A stretch of 64,000 bases of DNA. Origin: Streptomyces alboflavus. Lineage in GTDB: Bacteria > Actinomycetota > Actinomycetes > Streptomycetales > Streptomycetaceae. The stretch covers positions 1 through 64,000 of the forward strand of contig NZ_JNXT01000031.1 in NCBI RefSeq assembly GCF_000716675.1, written 5' to 3'. Of the stretch, positions 32,646 through 44,343 are shown one piece after another. Below the pieces are notes generated by a model. The model was given only the letters and a program-made list of their open reading frames with translations. It was not told where the DNA came from and did not search any database. The translations under genes were made by a program, and so were the position numbers. The stretch's first letter is position 1, and each line of letters opens with the position of its first letter.

Positions 32646-33944
32646 ATGACGACGGCCGACGCGGGACCCGCCGCCGCTGCGGCGGCGTATGCGGGGCTGC
32701 GGCGGCAGGACCCGGAGCTGGCCGACGTGGTGCTCGGCGAGCTGGAGCGGCAGTCGAGCAGCCTGCAACTGATCGCGGCGGAGAACTTCACGTCGGAGGC
32801 CGTCCTCGCGGCCCTGGGCTCACCGCTGGCGAACAAGTACGCGGAGGGCTACCCGGGAGCCCGCCACCACGGCGGCTGCGAGCTGGTGGACGTGGCGGAG
32901 CGCATCGCCACGGACCGAGCGAAGGCCCTGTTCGGCGCCGACCACGCGAACGTACAGCCGCACTCGGGATCCGCGGCCGTCCTCGCGGCCTACGCGGCCC
33001 TGCTGCGCCCGGGCGACACGGTCCTGGCGATGGGCCTGCCGTACGGCGGTCACCTCACGCACGGCTCGCCCGCGAACTTCTCGGGGCGATGGTTCGACTT
33101 CGTGGGGTACGGCCTCGACCCGGAGACGGGGCTGATCGACTACGAGGAAGTGCGGGCGCTGGCGCGCACCCACCGGCCGAAGGCCATCGTGTGCGGCTCG
33201 ATCGCCTACCCGCGGCACATCGACTACGCGGCGTTCCGCGCGGTGGCGGACGACGTGGGCGCCCACCTGATCGCCGACGCGGCCCACCCCGTGGGCCTGG
33301 TGGCGGGCGGCGCGGCGCCGAACCCGGTGCCGTACGCGGACGTGGTGTGCGCGACGACGCACAAGGTGCTGCGCGGCCCGCGCGGCGGCATGATCCTGTG
33401 CCGCCGGGAGCTCGCGGAGCGGGTGGACCGGGCGGTGTTCCCGTTCACGCAGGGCGGCGCCCAGATGCACACGATCGCCGCCAAGGCGGTCGCGTTCGGC
33501 GAGGCGGCGACACCGGCCTTCACGGCGTACGCGCATCAAGTCGTGGCGAACGCGAGGGTGTTGGCGCAGGCGCTCGCGGGGGAGGGGTTCGACATCAGCA
33601 CCGGCGGCACGGACACGCACCTGATTCTGGCCGACCCGGCTCCGCAGGGGGTGTCGGCGGCGGTGGCGCGCGGCCGTCTCGCCGCGGCCGGACTGGTCCT
33701 GGACACCTGCGCGCTGCCCCACGGCGGAGCCGCTGATGTCACGGTCGGCGACGGCCGGGGCCTCAGGCTCGGCACGGCGGCCGTCACCACACAGGGCATG
33801 GGCGAGGGTGAAATGGCAAGAATCGCCGCGCTGTTCGCGGGCGCGGTCCGTGAGGAGGCCAAAGTCAGGGACGCGGTGCGGGAAATGGCAGGCCGATTTC
33901 CGCCGTATCCGAGTGCGGGGAGAGGGCGATCGGCACCTGCGTAG
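32646..33944 (+). CDS. Divergent serine hydroxymethyltransferase paralogue
   Basis: A 432-aa fold-type I PLP enzyme of the SHMT family: NKYAEGYPG, the PLP lysine in TTHKVLRGPRGG (about 239) and LGTAAVTTQG. The Tyr pair usually following YPGxR is His74-His75 here (YPGARHHGGC), and the usual Asn-Asp-rich folate loop before RLGT is shortened. These changes are at the substrate/folate site, so specificity may differ from GlyA. GGAAGG precedes ATG 32646. From memory, Streptomyces keep a second SHMT-like gene at this locus. Confidence 0.75.
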   Translation: MTTADAGPAAAAAAYAGLRRQDPELADVVLGELERQSSSLQLIAAENFTSEAVLAALGSPLANKYAEGYPGARHHGGCELVDVAERIATDRAKALFGADHANVQPHSGSAAVLAAYAALLRPGDTVLAMGLPYGGHLTHGSPANFSGRWFDFVGYGLDPETGLIDYEEVRALARTHRPKAIVCGSIAYPRHIDYAAFRAVADDVGAHLIADAAHPVGLVAGGAAPNPVPYADVVCATTHKVLRGPRGGMILCRRELAERVDRAVFPFTQGGAQMHTIAAKAVAFGEAATPAFTAYAHQVVANARVLAQALAGEGFDISTGGTDTHLILADPAPQGVSAAVARGRLAAAGLVLDTCALPHGGAADVTVGDGRGLRLGTAAVTTQGMGEGEMARIAALFAGAVREEAKVRDAVREMAGRFPPYPSAGRGRSAPA

Positions 33945-34046
33945 CGGACTTGTGCAACGATCGTCGCTACCCAGACGTCCCCAACCTTATGCGCGCGAAG
34001 CTAGGGTGTGGTGCTGAGATGGCCAGCGATACCTGTGGGGAAGCCC

Positions 34047-35474
34047 GTGCGTGAATATCTGCTGACGCTCTGCATCACGGCCGCGGTGACCTATTTGCTG
34101 ACCGGCCCGGTGCGGAAGTTCGCGATCGTGGCCGGCGCCATGCCGGAGATCCGCGCGCGCGACGTGCACCGGGAGCCGACGCCCCGGCTCGGCGGAATCG
34201 CGATGTTCTTCGGGCTGTGCGCGGGGCTTCTGGTCGCCGACCACCTGCCGAACCTCAATGAGGTCTTCACGAAGTCGAACGAGCCGCGCGCGCTGCTCTC
34301 CGGCGCCGCGCTGATCTGGCTCATCGGGGTCCTCGACGACAAGTTCGAGATCGACGCGCTGATCAAGCTCGGCGGCCAGATGATCGCCGCTGGCGTCATG
34401 GTCATGCAGGGCCTGACGATCCTCTGGCTGCCCATCCCGGGCGCCGGGACGGTCTCCCTGACCCAGTGGCAGGGCACGCTCCTCACGGTCGCCCTGGTGG
34501 TCATCACGATCAACGCGGTGAACTTCGTGGACGGCCTGGACGGCCTGGCGGCGGGCATGGTGTGCATCGCGGCCGCGGCGTTCTTCATGTACGCGTACCG
34601 CATCTGGTACGGGTACGGCATCGAGGCCGCCGCCCCCGCAACGCTCTTCGCGGCCATCCTGATGGGCATGTGCCTGGGCTTCCTGCCGCACAACATGCAT
34701 CCGGCCAGGATCTTCATGGGCGACTCGGGGTCGATGCTCATCGGCCTCGTCCTCGCCGCGGGCGCCATCTCCATCACCGGGCAGGTCGACCCGGACGCGA
34801 TGAAGCTGAACCTGGGCGGCACCCGGGACGCCACGCACGCGATGCTCCCGGTCTTCATCCCGCTGCTCATGCCGCTGACGATCATCGCGATCCCGTTCGC
34901 GGACCTGGTGCTCGCCATCGTGCGCCGCACCTGGAAGGGCCAGTCGCCGTTCGCCGCCGACCGCGGCCATCTGCACCACCGGCTCCTGGAGGTCGGCCAC
35001 TCGCACAGCCGAGCCGTCCTGATCATGTACTTCTGGTCGGCCCTCATCGCCTTCGGCACCGTCGCCTACTCGGTGCACTCCACGAGCATGTGGATCCTGC
35101 TCCTGATCGTCTTCCTCAGCGCGGTCGGCCTCGCCCTGCTCCTGCTGCCCCGCTTCACCCCGCACACCCCCGGCTGGGCGGAGAGCTTCGTGCCGCCGCG
35201 GTACCGGCGCAGGCGGGCGGAGCTGGCGGCGCGTGCGGCCGCCGACGAGGCCGCGTACGGGACGCCGGGGGCCGCTGTGGCCGCCGGTGCCGGTGGGGCC
35301 GCCGGGGCCGCGGAGACGGCCGGGGAGGGCGCGGGGGAGTCCGCCGGGGCCGACGCGGGCGCCGGCGAGGACGGGGGGTCCCGTCGGCCGGTCGGCGCGG
35401 GCGTCAACGGCGCGACCGCCCTCGGCACCCGCCCGCGCTTCCTGGACCGGCGCAAGGCCGGTTCGTCGCGTTGA
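34047..35474 (+). CDS. Polyprenyl-phosphate GlcNAc-1-phosphate transferase (WecA/TagO-like)
   Basis: A 475-aa polytopic membrane enzyme of the MraY/WecA family starting lipid-linked wall polymer synthesis. Cytosolic motifs are RDVHREPTPRLGG, LIGVLDDKFE, the NAVNFVDGLDGLAAG Asp motif, FMGDSGSMLIG and the HLHHRL histidines; about ten membrane helices are visible. The last 75 residues are an Ala/Gly-rich soluble tail. GTG 34047 follows GGGGAAG. From memory, a gene of this family precedes atpI in many actinobacteria. Confidence 0.88.
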   Translation: MREYLLTLCITAAVTYLLTGPVRKFAIVAGAMPEIRARDVHREPTPRLGGIAMFFGLCAGLLVADHLPNLNEVFTKSNEPRALLSGAALIWLIGVLDDKFEIDALIKLGGQMIAAGVMVMQGLTILWLPIPGAGTVSLTQWQGTLLTVALVVITINAVNFVDGLDGLAAGMVCIAAAAFFMYAYRIWYGYGIEAAAPATLFAAILMGMCLGFLPHNMHPARIFMGDSGSMLIGLVLAAGAISITGQVDPDAMKLNLGGTRDATHAMLPVFIPLLMPLTIIAIPFADLVLAIVRRTWKGQSPFAADRGHLHHRLLEVGHSHSRAVLIMYFWSALIAFGTVAYSVHSTSMWILLLIVFLSAVGLALLLLPRFTPHTPGWAESFVPPRYRRRRAELAARAAADEAAYGTPGAAVAAGAGGAAGAAETAGEGAGESAGADAGAGEDGGSRRPVGAGVNGATALGTRPRFLDRRKAGSSR

Positions 35475-35594
35475 CGCGACCGCCAAAGCGGCCCATTACC
35501 AGACAAGTCGCCCGCCAAAGTGCACAGACGCGCGGATTACTTCTCATGTGTGACGGCGGGCACACCTGACAGGTAAAGACCTCATCAAATAGTT

Positions 35595-35610
35595 TGTGAT
35601 ACCGTTCACG
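35595..35610. promoter_or_regulatory. Rex-operator-like site upstream of atpI
   Basis: TGTGATACCGTTCACG resembles the Streptomyces Rex operator TGTGAAC-N3-TTCACA, with 10 of the 13 fixed positions matching. It lies about 125 bp before the atpI start in the only large gap at the head of the ATP synthase operon. Rex senses the NADH/NAD+ ratio and represses respiratory genes. Confidence 0.5.
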
Positions 35611-35734
35611 AAACCCGGCGACAGAGCCGAAGGACCGTAGTGCGACGGTCTCTTGGCCCGAGGACCCCACTCGGACCGGGTCTACGCTCGTCCATGACGA
35701 CACCCTGCCCCCATCTGTAAGCGGAGTTGCCGCC

Positions 35735-36196
35735 ATGCCGTCTCAAGACACCCGGAATCTCCTGCAGTGCGCCGTGCCCACGGCTGCCGTCGGCGCGATC
35801 ATCGCCGTCGTCAGCGGCGTGGTCTCGGGCGGCAAGGGAGCACTCGGCGCTGTCGTCGGCACCGTGGTGGTCGTCGCCTTCATGGGGCTCGGTGTGTACG
35901 TCCTCCAGCGGACGGCAAAATCGCTTCCGCAGTTGTTCCAGGCGATGGGCATGATGCTCTACGTCGCCCAGTTGCTGCTGCTTCTCATCTTCATGGGTCT
36001 GTTCAAGGACACCACCCTGTTCAACCCGAAGGTCTTCGCGCTCGCTCTCGCCGTCTCGACCGTCGTGTGGATGGCGTCACAGGCCCGCGCGCACATGAAG
36101 GCCAAGATCTTCTACGTCGACCCGGAACCCGAACCTTCCTCCGCCAACTCTTCCGAGAAGAGCGAAAAGGCGGAGAAGTCGGGGTCCACGACGTGA
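35735..36196 (+). CDS. atpI: ATP synthase protein I
   Basis: A 153-aa membrane protein with four helices (about 14-30, 38-57, 69-88, 98-113) and a charged, Ser/Glu-rich tail. AtpI helps assemble the c-ring. CGGAG lies about 9 nt before ATG. A 228-bp gap with no gene follows before atpB. Confidence 0.85.
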   Translation: MPSQDTRNLLQCAVPTAAVGAIIAVVSGVVSGGKGALGAVVGTVVVVAFMGLGVYVLQRTAKSLPQLFQAMGMMLYVAQLLLLLIFMGLFKDTTLFNPKVFALALAVSTVVWMASQARAHMKAKIFYVDPEPEPSSANSSEKSEKAEKSGSTT

Positions 36197-36424
36197 GTGG
36201 TAGGGCCGGGATAAATGCCCGTTCGAGATCCTGCTATCGTCCGGTGCCAACTGCGGCACTGCAGGCGCGGGCATCTGAGCTGACGCCTGCACCATCGCGA
36301 GGCTCGATGCCTGAGCGCCGCTCACACTTCCGAAACACCAGTCCGGTGCCGACCCGCGGCTGCGCGCCGCGCCGACACGACAACGAGGTTGCCGTACCTA
36401 TGCGTCACGCCGAAGGAGCCCGCG

Positions 36425-37243
36425 GTGAGTGCTGACCAAACTGAGCTCGCCTTTGACTGGAGCTGTCGGATCATGTCCGACAACGGCTGTGGCTTCCCGG
36501 CTCCGGGCCTGCACTCGTTCCTCTTCAAGCCGATCTTCGAGGTCGGTGGGTTCGAGTTCAACAAGGTGATGCTGCTCGCCCTGATCTCGACCGCGCTGGT
36601 GGTGACCTTCTTCTACGCCGCTTTCGGCAAGGCGAAGATGGTCCCGGGCAAGGTCCAGATGATCGGCGAGGCCGGCTACGACTTCGTACGCCGCGGGATC
36701 GTGTACGAGACCATGGGCAAGAAGGACGGCGAGAAGTACGTCCCCCTGATGGTCTCGCTGTTCTTCTTCATCTGGATCATGAACATCTGGTCGGTGATCC
36801 CGCTGGCCCAGTTCCCGGTGTCGTCGGTCATCGCCTACCCGTTCGTCCTCGCGGGCATCGTGTACTTCGTCTGGGTCCCCCTGACGTTCAAGCGCCACGG
36901 TTTCGTCGGCGGCTGGAAGAACATCACCGGCTACGACAACTCGCTCGGCCCGATCAAGTGGCTCGTCGCCTTCATCGAGTTCTTCTCGAACCTGCTCGTG
37001 CGCCCGTTCACGCACGCGGTGCGACTCTTCGCCAACATGTTCGCCGGTCACCTGATGCTGGTGATGTTCACCGTCGCCTCCTGGTACCTGCTGAACAGCT
37101 GGCTGATCCCGGCCGCCGGTGTCTCCTTCGTGATGACCATCGCGATGATCGGCTTCGAACTCTTCGTGCAGGCCGTCCAGGCGTACGTCTTCGTGCTCCT
37201 CGCCTGCTCCTACATCCAGGGCGCTCTCGCCGAGCACCACTGA
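36425..37243 (+). CDS. atpB: F1Fo ATP synthase subunit a
   Basis: A 272-aa proton-channel subunit with the essential arginine in helix 4 (RPFTHAVRLFANMFAGH) and conserved residues of the last helices (FELFVQAVQAYVFVLL). GTG 36425 follows GAAGGAG, giving the usual N-terminus; it lies in the membrane against the c-ring. Confidence 0.95.
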   Translation: MSADQTELAFDWSCRIMSDNGCGFPAPGLHSFLFKPIFEVGGFEFNKVMLLALISTALVVTFFYAAFGKAKMVPGKVQMIGEAGYDFVRRGIVYETMGKKDGEKYVPLMVSLFFFIWIMNIWSVIPLAQFPVSSVIAYPFVLAGIVYFVWVPLTFKRHGFVGGWKNITGYDNSLGPIKWLVAFIEFFSNLLVRPFTHAVRLFANMFAGHLMLVMFTVASWYLLNSWLIPAAGVSFVMTIAMIGFELFVQAVQAYVFVLLACSYIQGALAEHH

Positions 37244-37266
37244 GCACCCTCCCCGCAACCCCCTAA

Positions 37267-37563
<297 letters not shown>

Positions 37564-37604
37564 TCGCCGCAGACGAATAGTCCCGTTCGACGAAAGGCAC
37601 TGAT

Positions 37605-38153
37605 GTGATCGCCAACCTGGTTCAGCTGGCGGCCGAGGAAGAGCAGAACCCGCTCATTCCTCCGGGCCCCGAGCTGCTTGTCGGCGCCATCGCCTTCGCC
37701 ATCGTTTTCTTCTTCTTCTGGAAGAAGCTCATCCCGAACATCAACAAGGTTCTGGACGAGCGCCGGGAGGCGATCGAAGGCGGTATCGAGAAGGCCGAGG
37801 CCGCTCAGACCGAGGCCCAGAGCGTCCTCGAGCAGTACAAGGCTCAGCTCGCCGAGGCCCGCCACGAGGCCGCGCGGCTGCGCCAGGAGGCGCAGGAGCA
37901 GGGCGCCCAGCTCATCGCCGAGATGCGGGCCGAGGGCCAGCGGCAGCGCGAGGAGATCGTCGCCGCCGGTCACACCCAGATCGCGGCCGACCGCAAGGCC
38001 GCCGCGCAGGCGCTGCGCCAGGACGTGGGCCAGCTGGCCACCGAACTGGCCGGCAAGCTCGTCGGCGAGTCGCTCGAAGAGCACGCCCGGCAGAGCCGCA
38101 CCATCGACCGCTTCCTCGACGACCTCGACGCGAAGGCAGAGGCCACTCGATGA
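37605..38153 (+). CDS. atpF: F1Fo ATP synthase subunit b
   Basis: A 182-aa stalk protein: one N-terminal membrane helix (about 26-42) then a long charged coiled coil ending in a C-terminal domain that meets delta. GTG 37605 has GAAAGG upstream. It overlaps atpH by ATGA. Confidence 0.95.
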   Translation: MIANLVQLAAEEEQNPLIPPGPELLVGAIAFAIVFFFFWKKLIPNINKVLDERREAIEGGIEKAEAAQTEAQSVLEQYKAQLAEARHEAARLRQEAQEQGAQLIAEMRAEGQRQREEIVAAGHTQIAADRKAAAQALRQDVGQLATELAGKLVGESLEEHARQSRTIDRFLDDLDAKAEATR

Positions 38154-38974
38154 CAGCGCATGGAGCCAGCCGCGAGGCCCTGGCCGCCGCGCGTGAGCGT
38201 CTCGACGCGCTGACCGACAGCACCTCGGTCGACGCGAAGCAGCTCGCGGACGAGCTGGCCGCGGTCACCGCGATGCTCGACCGCGAGGTCTCGCTGCGTC
38301 GAGTCCTGACCGACCCGGCGCAGTCCGGCGAGGCCAAGGCGGAGCTGGCGTCCCGGCTGCTCGGCGGCAAGGTCGGCGGCGAGACCGCCGACCTGGTGGC
38401 CGGCATGGTGCGCTCCCGCTGGTCGCAGTCGCGCGACCTGGTGGACGGCCTGGAGGAGCTGACCAACCTCGCCGACCTGACCGCCGCGCAGAAGTCGGGC
38501 GCGCTGGACAACGTCGAGGACGAGCTCTTCCGGTTCGGCCGGATCGTCTCCTCCAGCACCGAGCTGCGGTCGGCGCTCACCGACCGGGCCGTGAACGCCA
38601 CGGCCAAGAGCGGCCTGGTGCACGGCCTGCTCGACCGCCGGGCGGACGTCGTCACGGAGCGTCTGGTCGAGCGTCTTGTGACCGCGCCCCGTGGACGTAG
38701 CCTGGAAGAGGGCCTCGAGTCCCTCTCCAAGCTGGCCGCGGACCGCCGGCAGCGCATGGTCGCCGTCGTCACCTCCGCTGTTCCGCTGTCGGACCAGCAG
38801 AAGCAGCGGCTCGGCGCGGCGCTCGCGAAGATCTACGGGCGCCAGATGCACCTGAACCTCGACGTGGACCCGACGGTCCTCGGCGGGATCCGGGTGCAGG
38901 TGGGCGACGAGGTCATCAACGGCTCCATCGCGGACCGCATCGAGGACGCGCACCGCCGTATGGCGGGCCAGTAA
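38150..38974 (+). CDS. atpH: F1Fo ATP synthase subunit delta
   Basis: A 274-aa subunit, longer than the roughly 180 aa of most bacteria, as usual in actinobacteria. The conserved C-terminal part ([20 protein letters not shown]) caps the F1 head and binds b. Its ATG overlaps the atpF stop, so translation is coupled. Confidence 0.93.
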   Translation: MTAHGASREALAAARERLDALTDSTSVDAKQLADELAAVTAMLDREVSLRRVLTDPAQSGEAKAELASRLLGGKVGGETADLVAGMVRSRWSQSRDLVDGLEELTNLADLTAAQKSGALDNVEDELFRFGRIVSSSTELRSALTDRAVNATAKSGLVHGLLDRRADVVTERLVERLVTAPRGRSLEEGLESLSKLAADRRQRMVAVVTSAVPLSDQQKQRLGAALAKIYGRQMHLNLDVDPTVLGGIRVQVGDEVINGSIADRIEDAHRRMAGQ

Positions 38975-39000
38975 CTCAACAAGCAAGATCGACGGCCCTG

Positions 39001-39072
39001 GTTGGGCCGTGCACAGGATGCAAAGTTTCTGGGGGGAGCCCCCAGATCCCCCAAAGAAACTTCGGGCCCAAC
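39001..39072 (+). other. Nested stem-loop between atpH and atpA
   Basis: Outer arms GTTGGGCC (39001-39008) and GGCCCAAC (39065-39072) enclose AAGTTTC (39023-39029)/GAAACTT (39056-39062) and a G-run/C-run stem (39031-39036 with 39048-39052). It lies 20 nt before the atpA start and could tune expression within the operon or be an mRNA processing site. Confidence 0.55.
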
Positions 39073-39092
39073 AAGGAGAGCAGGGAACCCAG

Positions 39093-40685
39093 ATGGCGGA
39101 GCTCACGATCCGGCCGGAGGAGATCCGGGACGCGCTGGAGAACTTTGTCCAGGCGTACAAGCCGGACGCGGCCTCGCGCGAGGAGGTCGGTACGGTCACC
39201 CTGGCCGGCGATGGCATCGCGAAGGTCGAGGGCCTGCCCTCGGCCATGGCCAACGAACTGCTGAAGTTCGAGGACGGGACCCTTGGTCTCGCGCTGAACC
39301 TGGAAGAGCGCGAGATCGGTTCGATCATCCTCGGTGAGTTCAGCGGCATCGAGGAGGGTCAGTCGGTGCAGCGCACCGGCGAGGTCCTTTCGGTCGCGGT
39401 GGGCGAGGGCTACCTCGGCCGCGTCGTCGACCCGCTCGGCAACCCGATCGACGGCCTCGGCGAGATCGAGACGTCCGGCCGCCGCGCCCTTGAACTGCAG
39501 GCCCCCACGGTCATGCAGCGCAAGTCGGTGCACGAGCCGATGGAGACCGGCTACAAGGCCGTCGACGCGATGACCCCGATCGGCCGCGGTCAGCGTCAGC
39601 TGATCATCGGTGACCGCCAGACCGGCAAGACCGCCCTGGCCGTCGACACGATCATCAACCAGCGCGACAACTGGCGCTCCGGTGACGTGAACAAGCAGGT
39701 CCGCTGCATCTACGTCGCCATCGGTCAGAAGGGCTCCACCATCGCCTCCGTGCGCGGTGCCCTGGAAGAGGCCGGCGCCCTGGAGTACACGACCATCGTC
39801 GCCGCCCCGGCGTCCGACCCGGCCGGCTTCAAGTACCTGGCGCCGTACACCGGCTCGGCCATCGGCCAGCACTGGATGTACGAGGGCAAGCACGTCCTCA
39901 TCGTCTTCGACGACCTGTCGAAGCAGGCCGACGCCTACCGCGCCGTGTCCCTGCTGCTCCGCCGCCCGCCGGGGCGCGAGGCCTACCCGGGTGACGTCTT
40001 CTACCTGCACTCCCGCCTGCTCGAGCGCTGCGCGAAGCTCTCGGACGAGATGGGCAAGGGCTCGATGACCGGTCTGCCGATCGTCGAGACCAAGGCGAAC
40101 GACGTGTCGGCGTTCATCCCGACCAACGTCATCTCCATCACCGACGGCCAGTGCTTCCTGGAGTCGGACCTGTTCAACGCCGGTCAGCGCCCCGCGCTGA
40201 ACGTCGGTATCTCCGTCTCCCGAGTCGGTGGTTCCGCGCAGCACAAGGCGATCCGTCAGGTCTCAGGACGACTGCGCGTGGACCTCGCCCAGTTCCGTGA
40301 GCTGGAGGCGTTCGCCGCCTTCGGTTCCGACCTGGACGCCGCGTCCAAGGCGCAGCTGGAGCGTGGCCAGCGCATGGTCGAGCTGCTCAAGCAGCCGCAG
40401 TACCAGCCGATGGCGACCGAGGACCAGGTCATCTCCGTCTGGGCCGGCACCACCGGCAAGATGGACGACGTACCGGTGAACGACATCCGGCGCTTCGAGC
40501 GCGAGCTGCTCGACTACCTGCACCGCAAGGAGCAGGGCCTGATGACCTCCATCAAGGAGGGCGCCAAGATGTCGGACGACACCATCACGGCCATCGGTGA
40601 CGCCGTCGCGGAGTTCAAGAAGCAGTTCGAGACCTCGGACGGGAAGCTTCTCGGCGAGGACGTTCCTGCCGCTGCCGGCAAGTGA
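39093..40685 (+). CDS. atpA: F1Fo ATP synthase subunit alpha
   Basis: A 530-aa non-catalytic nucleotide-binding subunit with P-loop GDRQTGKT (173-180) and the alpha signature [20 protein letters not shown] 39093 gives the conserved N-terminus; AAGGAG is about 15 nt upstream with GCAGGGAA nearer. Confidence 0.97.
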   Translation: MAELTIRPEEIRDALENFVQAYKPDAASREEVGTVTLAGDGIAKVEGLPSAMANELLKFEDGTLGLALNLEEREIGSIILGEFSGIEEGQSVQRTGEVLSVAVGEGYLGRVVDPLGNPIDGLGEIETSGRRALELQAPTVMQRKSVHEPMETGYKAVDAMTPIGRGQRQLIIGDRQTGKTALAVDTIINQRDNWRSGDVNKQVRCIYVAIGQKGSTIASVRGALEEAGALEYTTIVAAPASDPAGFKYLAPYTGSAIGQHWMYEGKHVLIVFDDLSKQADAYRAVSLLLRRPPGREAYPGDVFYLHSRLLERCAKLSDEMGKGSMTGLPIVETKANDVSAFIPTNVISITDGQCFLESDLFNAGQRPALNVGISVSRVGGSAQHKAIRQVSGRLRVDLAQFRELEAFAAFGSDLDAASKAQLERGQRMVELLKQPQYQPMATEDQVISVWAGTTGKMDDVPVNDIRRFERELLDYLHRKEQGLMTSIKEGAKMSDDTITAIGDAVAEFKKQFETSDGKLLGEDVPAAAGK

Positions 40686-40705
40686 CGACGGAAGGGACCT
40701 GACTC

Positions 40706-43065
<2,360 letters not shown>

Positions 43066-43080
43066 GCCAAGCAGCTCATC

Positions 43081-43132
43081 GGGAGAGGGGCGGGTACACC
43101 CCGCGACACGGGGTCGTGTCCGCCCTTCTCCC
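43081..43132 (+). terminator. Hairpin between atpD and atpC
   Basis: GGGAGAGGGGCGG (43081-43093) pairs with CCGCCCTTCTCCC (43120-43132) with one G-T pair, plus an inner ACCCCG/CGGGGT stem. It may partly terminate or protect the transcript before atpC. Confidence 0.55.
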
Positions 43133-43197
43133 TACGCCCACTAGAATTTGACCCAACACCCGGCTGAACCGCCGGGTGGTGACCCGAGGAGCCACCC

Positions 43198-43572
43198 TTG
43201 GCTGCTGAGCTGCATGTCGAGCTGGTCGCCGCGGACCGCAGTGTCTGGTCCGGCGAGGCCACCCTGGTCGTCGCGCGCACCACGTCCGGCGACATCGGCG
43301 TCATGCCCGGTCACCAGCCGCTGCTCGGTGTGCTGGAGTCGGGCCCGGTGACCATTCGTACGAGCGACGGCGGGACGGTCGTCGCCGCGGTGCACGGCGG
43401 ATTCATCTCGTTCGCCGACAACAAGCTGTCGCTGCTCGCCGAGATCGCCGAGCTCTCCGACGAGATCGACGTCCAGCGCGCGGAGCGGGCGTTCGAGCGT
43501 GCCAAGTCGGAGGCCGACGCCTCCGCCGAGCGGCGCGCCGACGTTCGACTTCGTGCGGTGGCGGCGCGCTGA
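43198..43572 (+). CDS. atpC: F1Fo ATP synthase subunit epsilon
   Basis: A 124-aa subunit with the N-terminal beta-sandwich (LHVELVAADRSVWSG, GDIGVMPGHQPLL) and a short C-terminal helical part. TTG start at 43198 with GAGGAG upstream gives the expected N-terminus. It is the last gene of the operon. Confidence 0.94.
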   Translation: MAAELHVELVAADRSVWSGEATLVVARTTSGDIGVMPGHQPLLGVLESGPVTIRTSDGGTVVAAVHGGFISFADNKLSLLAEIAELSDEIDVQRAERAFERAKSEADASAERRADVRLRAVAAR

Positions 43573-43721
43573 CCCCCGGCGCGCGGCGTAACGTGACTCA
43601 GCCGCGGCCAGGACCGGAGCCTTCCGGACCTGGTCGCGGCTGAGGCGATGCGGGTGCGGTTCCGGGTGCGGTTGTTTGGTCCGTTTCGAGAAGTCGTGTT
43701 GAGGCGAGGAGGTCGGTGCCG

Positions 43722-44180
43722 ATGATCCTCGTTCTGCTCGTGTGCGGACTTGTGTTGATCGCGCTGGTGTTGCTGGGGCTCTTCGTCTTCGGACTGCGCC
43801 GCCGGCTGATCCAGCGCTCCGGCGGCACCTTCGACTGCAGCCTGCGCTGGCACGCCCCGGAGCCCGAGGATTCCGCCGGAGTCTCCGGCAAGGGCTGGGG
43901 CTACGGCGTCGCCCGCTACAGCGGCGACCGGGTCGAGTGGTTCCGCGTCTTCTCCTACGCCCCCCGGCCGCGCCGCATCCTGGAGCGCTCGGCGATCGAG
44001 GTCGTCGACCGGCGCGCCCCGGACGGCGAGGAGGAGCTTGCGCTGCTTTCGGACGCCGTCGTTCTGGGGTGTCTGCACCGTGGGGTGCGGCTGGAACTCG
44101 CCATGAGTGAGGATGCGCTGACCGGGTTCTTGGCGTGGCTGGAGGCTGCGCCTCCTGGGCAGCGGGTGAATGTCGCCTGA
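43722..44180 (+). CDS. DUF2550 membrane protein
   Basis: A 152-aa protein with one N-terminal membrane helix (about 1-24, ending FVFGLRRRL) and a cytosolic domain containing GGTFDCSLRW, the GWGYGVARYSGD turn and WFRVFSYAPRPRR. It is typical of DUF2550, conserved in actinobacteria directly after the atp operon; function unknown. GAGGAGG precedes both the ATG and an alternative GTG at 43716. Confidence 0.85.
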   Translation: MILVLLVCGLVLIALVLLGLFVFGLRRRLIQRSGGTFDCSLRWHAPEPEDSAGVSGKGWGYGVARYSGDRVEWFRVFSYAPRPRRILERSAIEVVDRRAPDGEEELALLSDAVVLGCLHRGVRLELAMSEDALTGFLAWLEAAPPGQRVNVA

Positions 44181-44200
44181 CGGCGTCTTGCGGGTTTGTC

Positions 44201-44254
44201 GTCTGCGGGTTTGTGGGGGCTGGGCGCGCAGTTCCCCGCGCCCCTTTGGGGCGC
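44201..44254. repeat. Dispersed 54-bp intergenic repeat, copy 1
   Basis: Matches 58151-58204 at 52 of 54 positions. It includes TGGGCGCGCAGTTCCCCGCG and a GGGGCGC-type inner palindrome. Such copies occur in many Streptomyces intergenic regions. Here it lies between two convergent genes. Confidence 0.75.
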
Positions 44255-44288
44255 GACCCCCTCGGGCGTCGGGTGTCGAATCCATGAA

Positions 44289-44329
44289 GAAGCCGGGCTG
44301 ACGGGGGGCGTTCCCGTCAACCCGGCTTC
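44289..44329. terminator. Bidirectional terminator, DUF2550 gene/chitinase
   Basis: A 17-bp stem with one mismatch (44289-44305 with 44313-44329), 15 bp past the chitinase stop on the other strand, serving both convergent genes. Confidence 0.8.
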
Positions 44330-44343
44330 GTCGTGTGGGCCTG

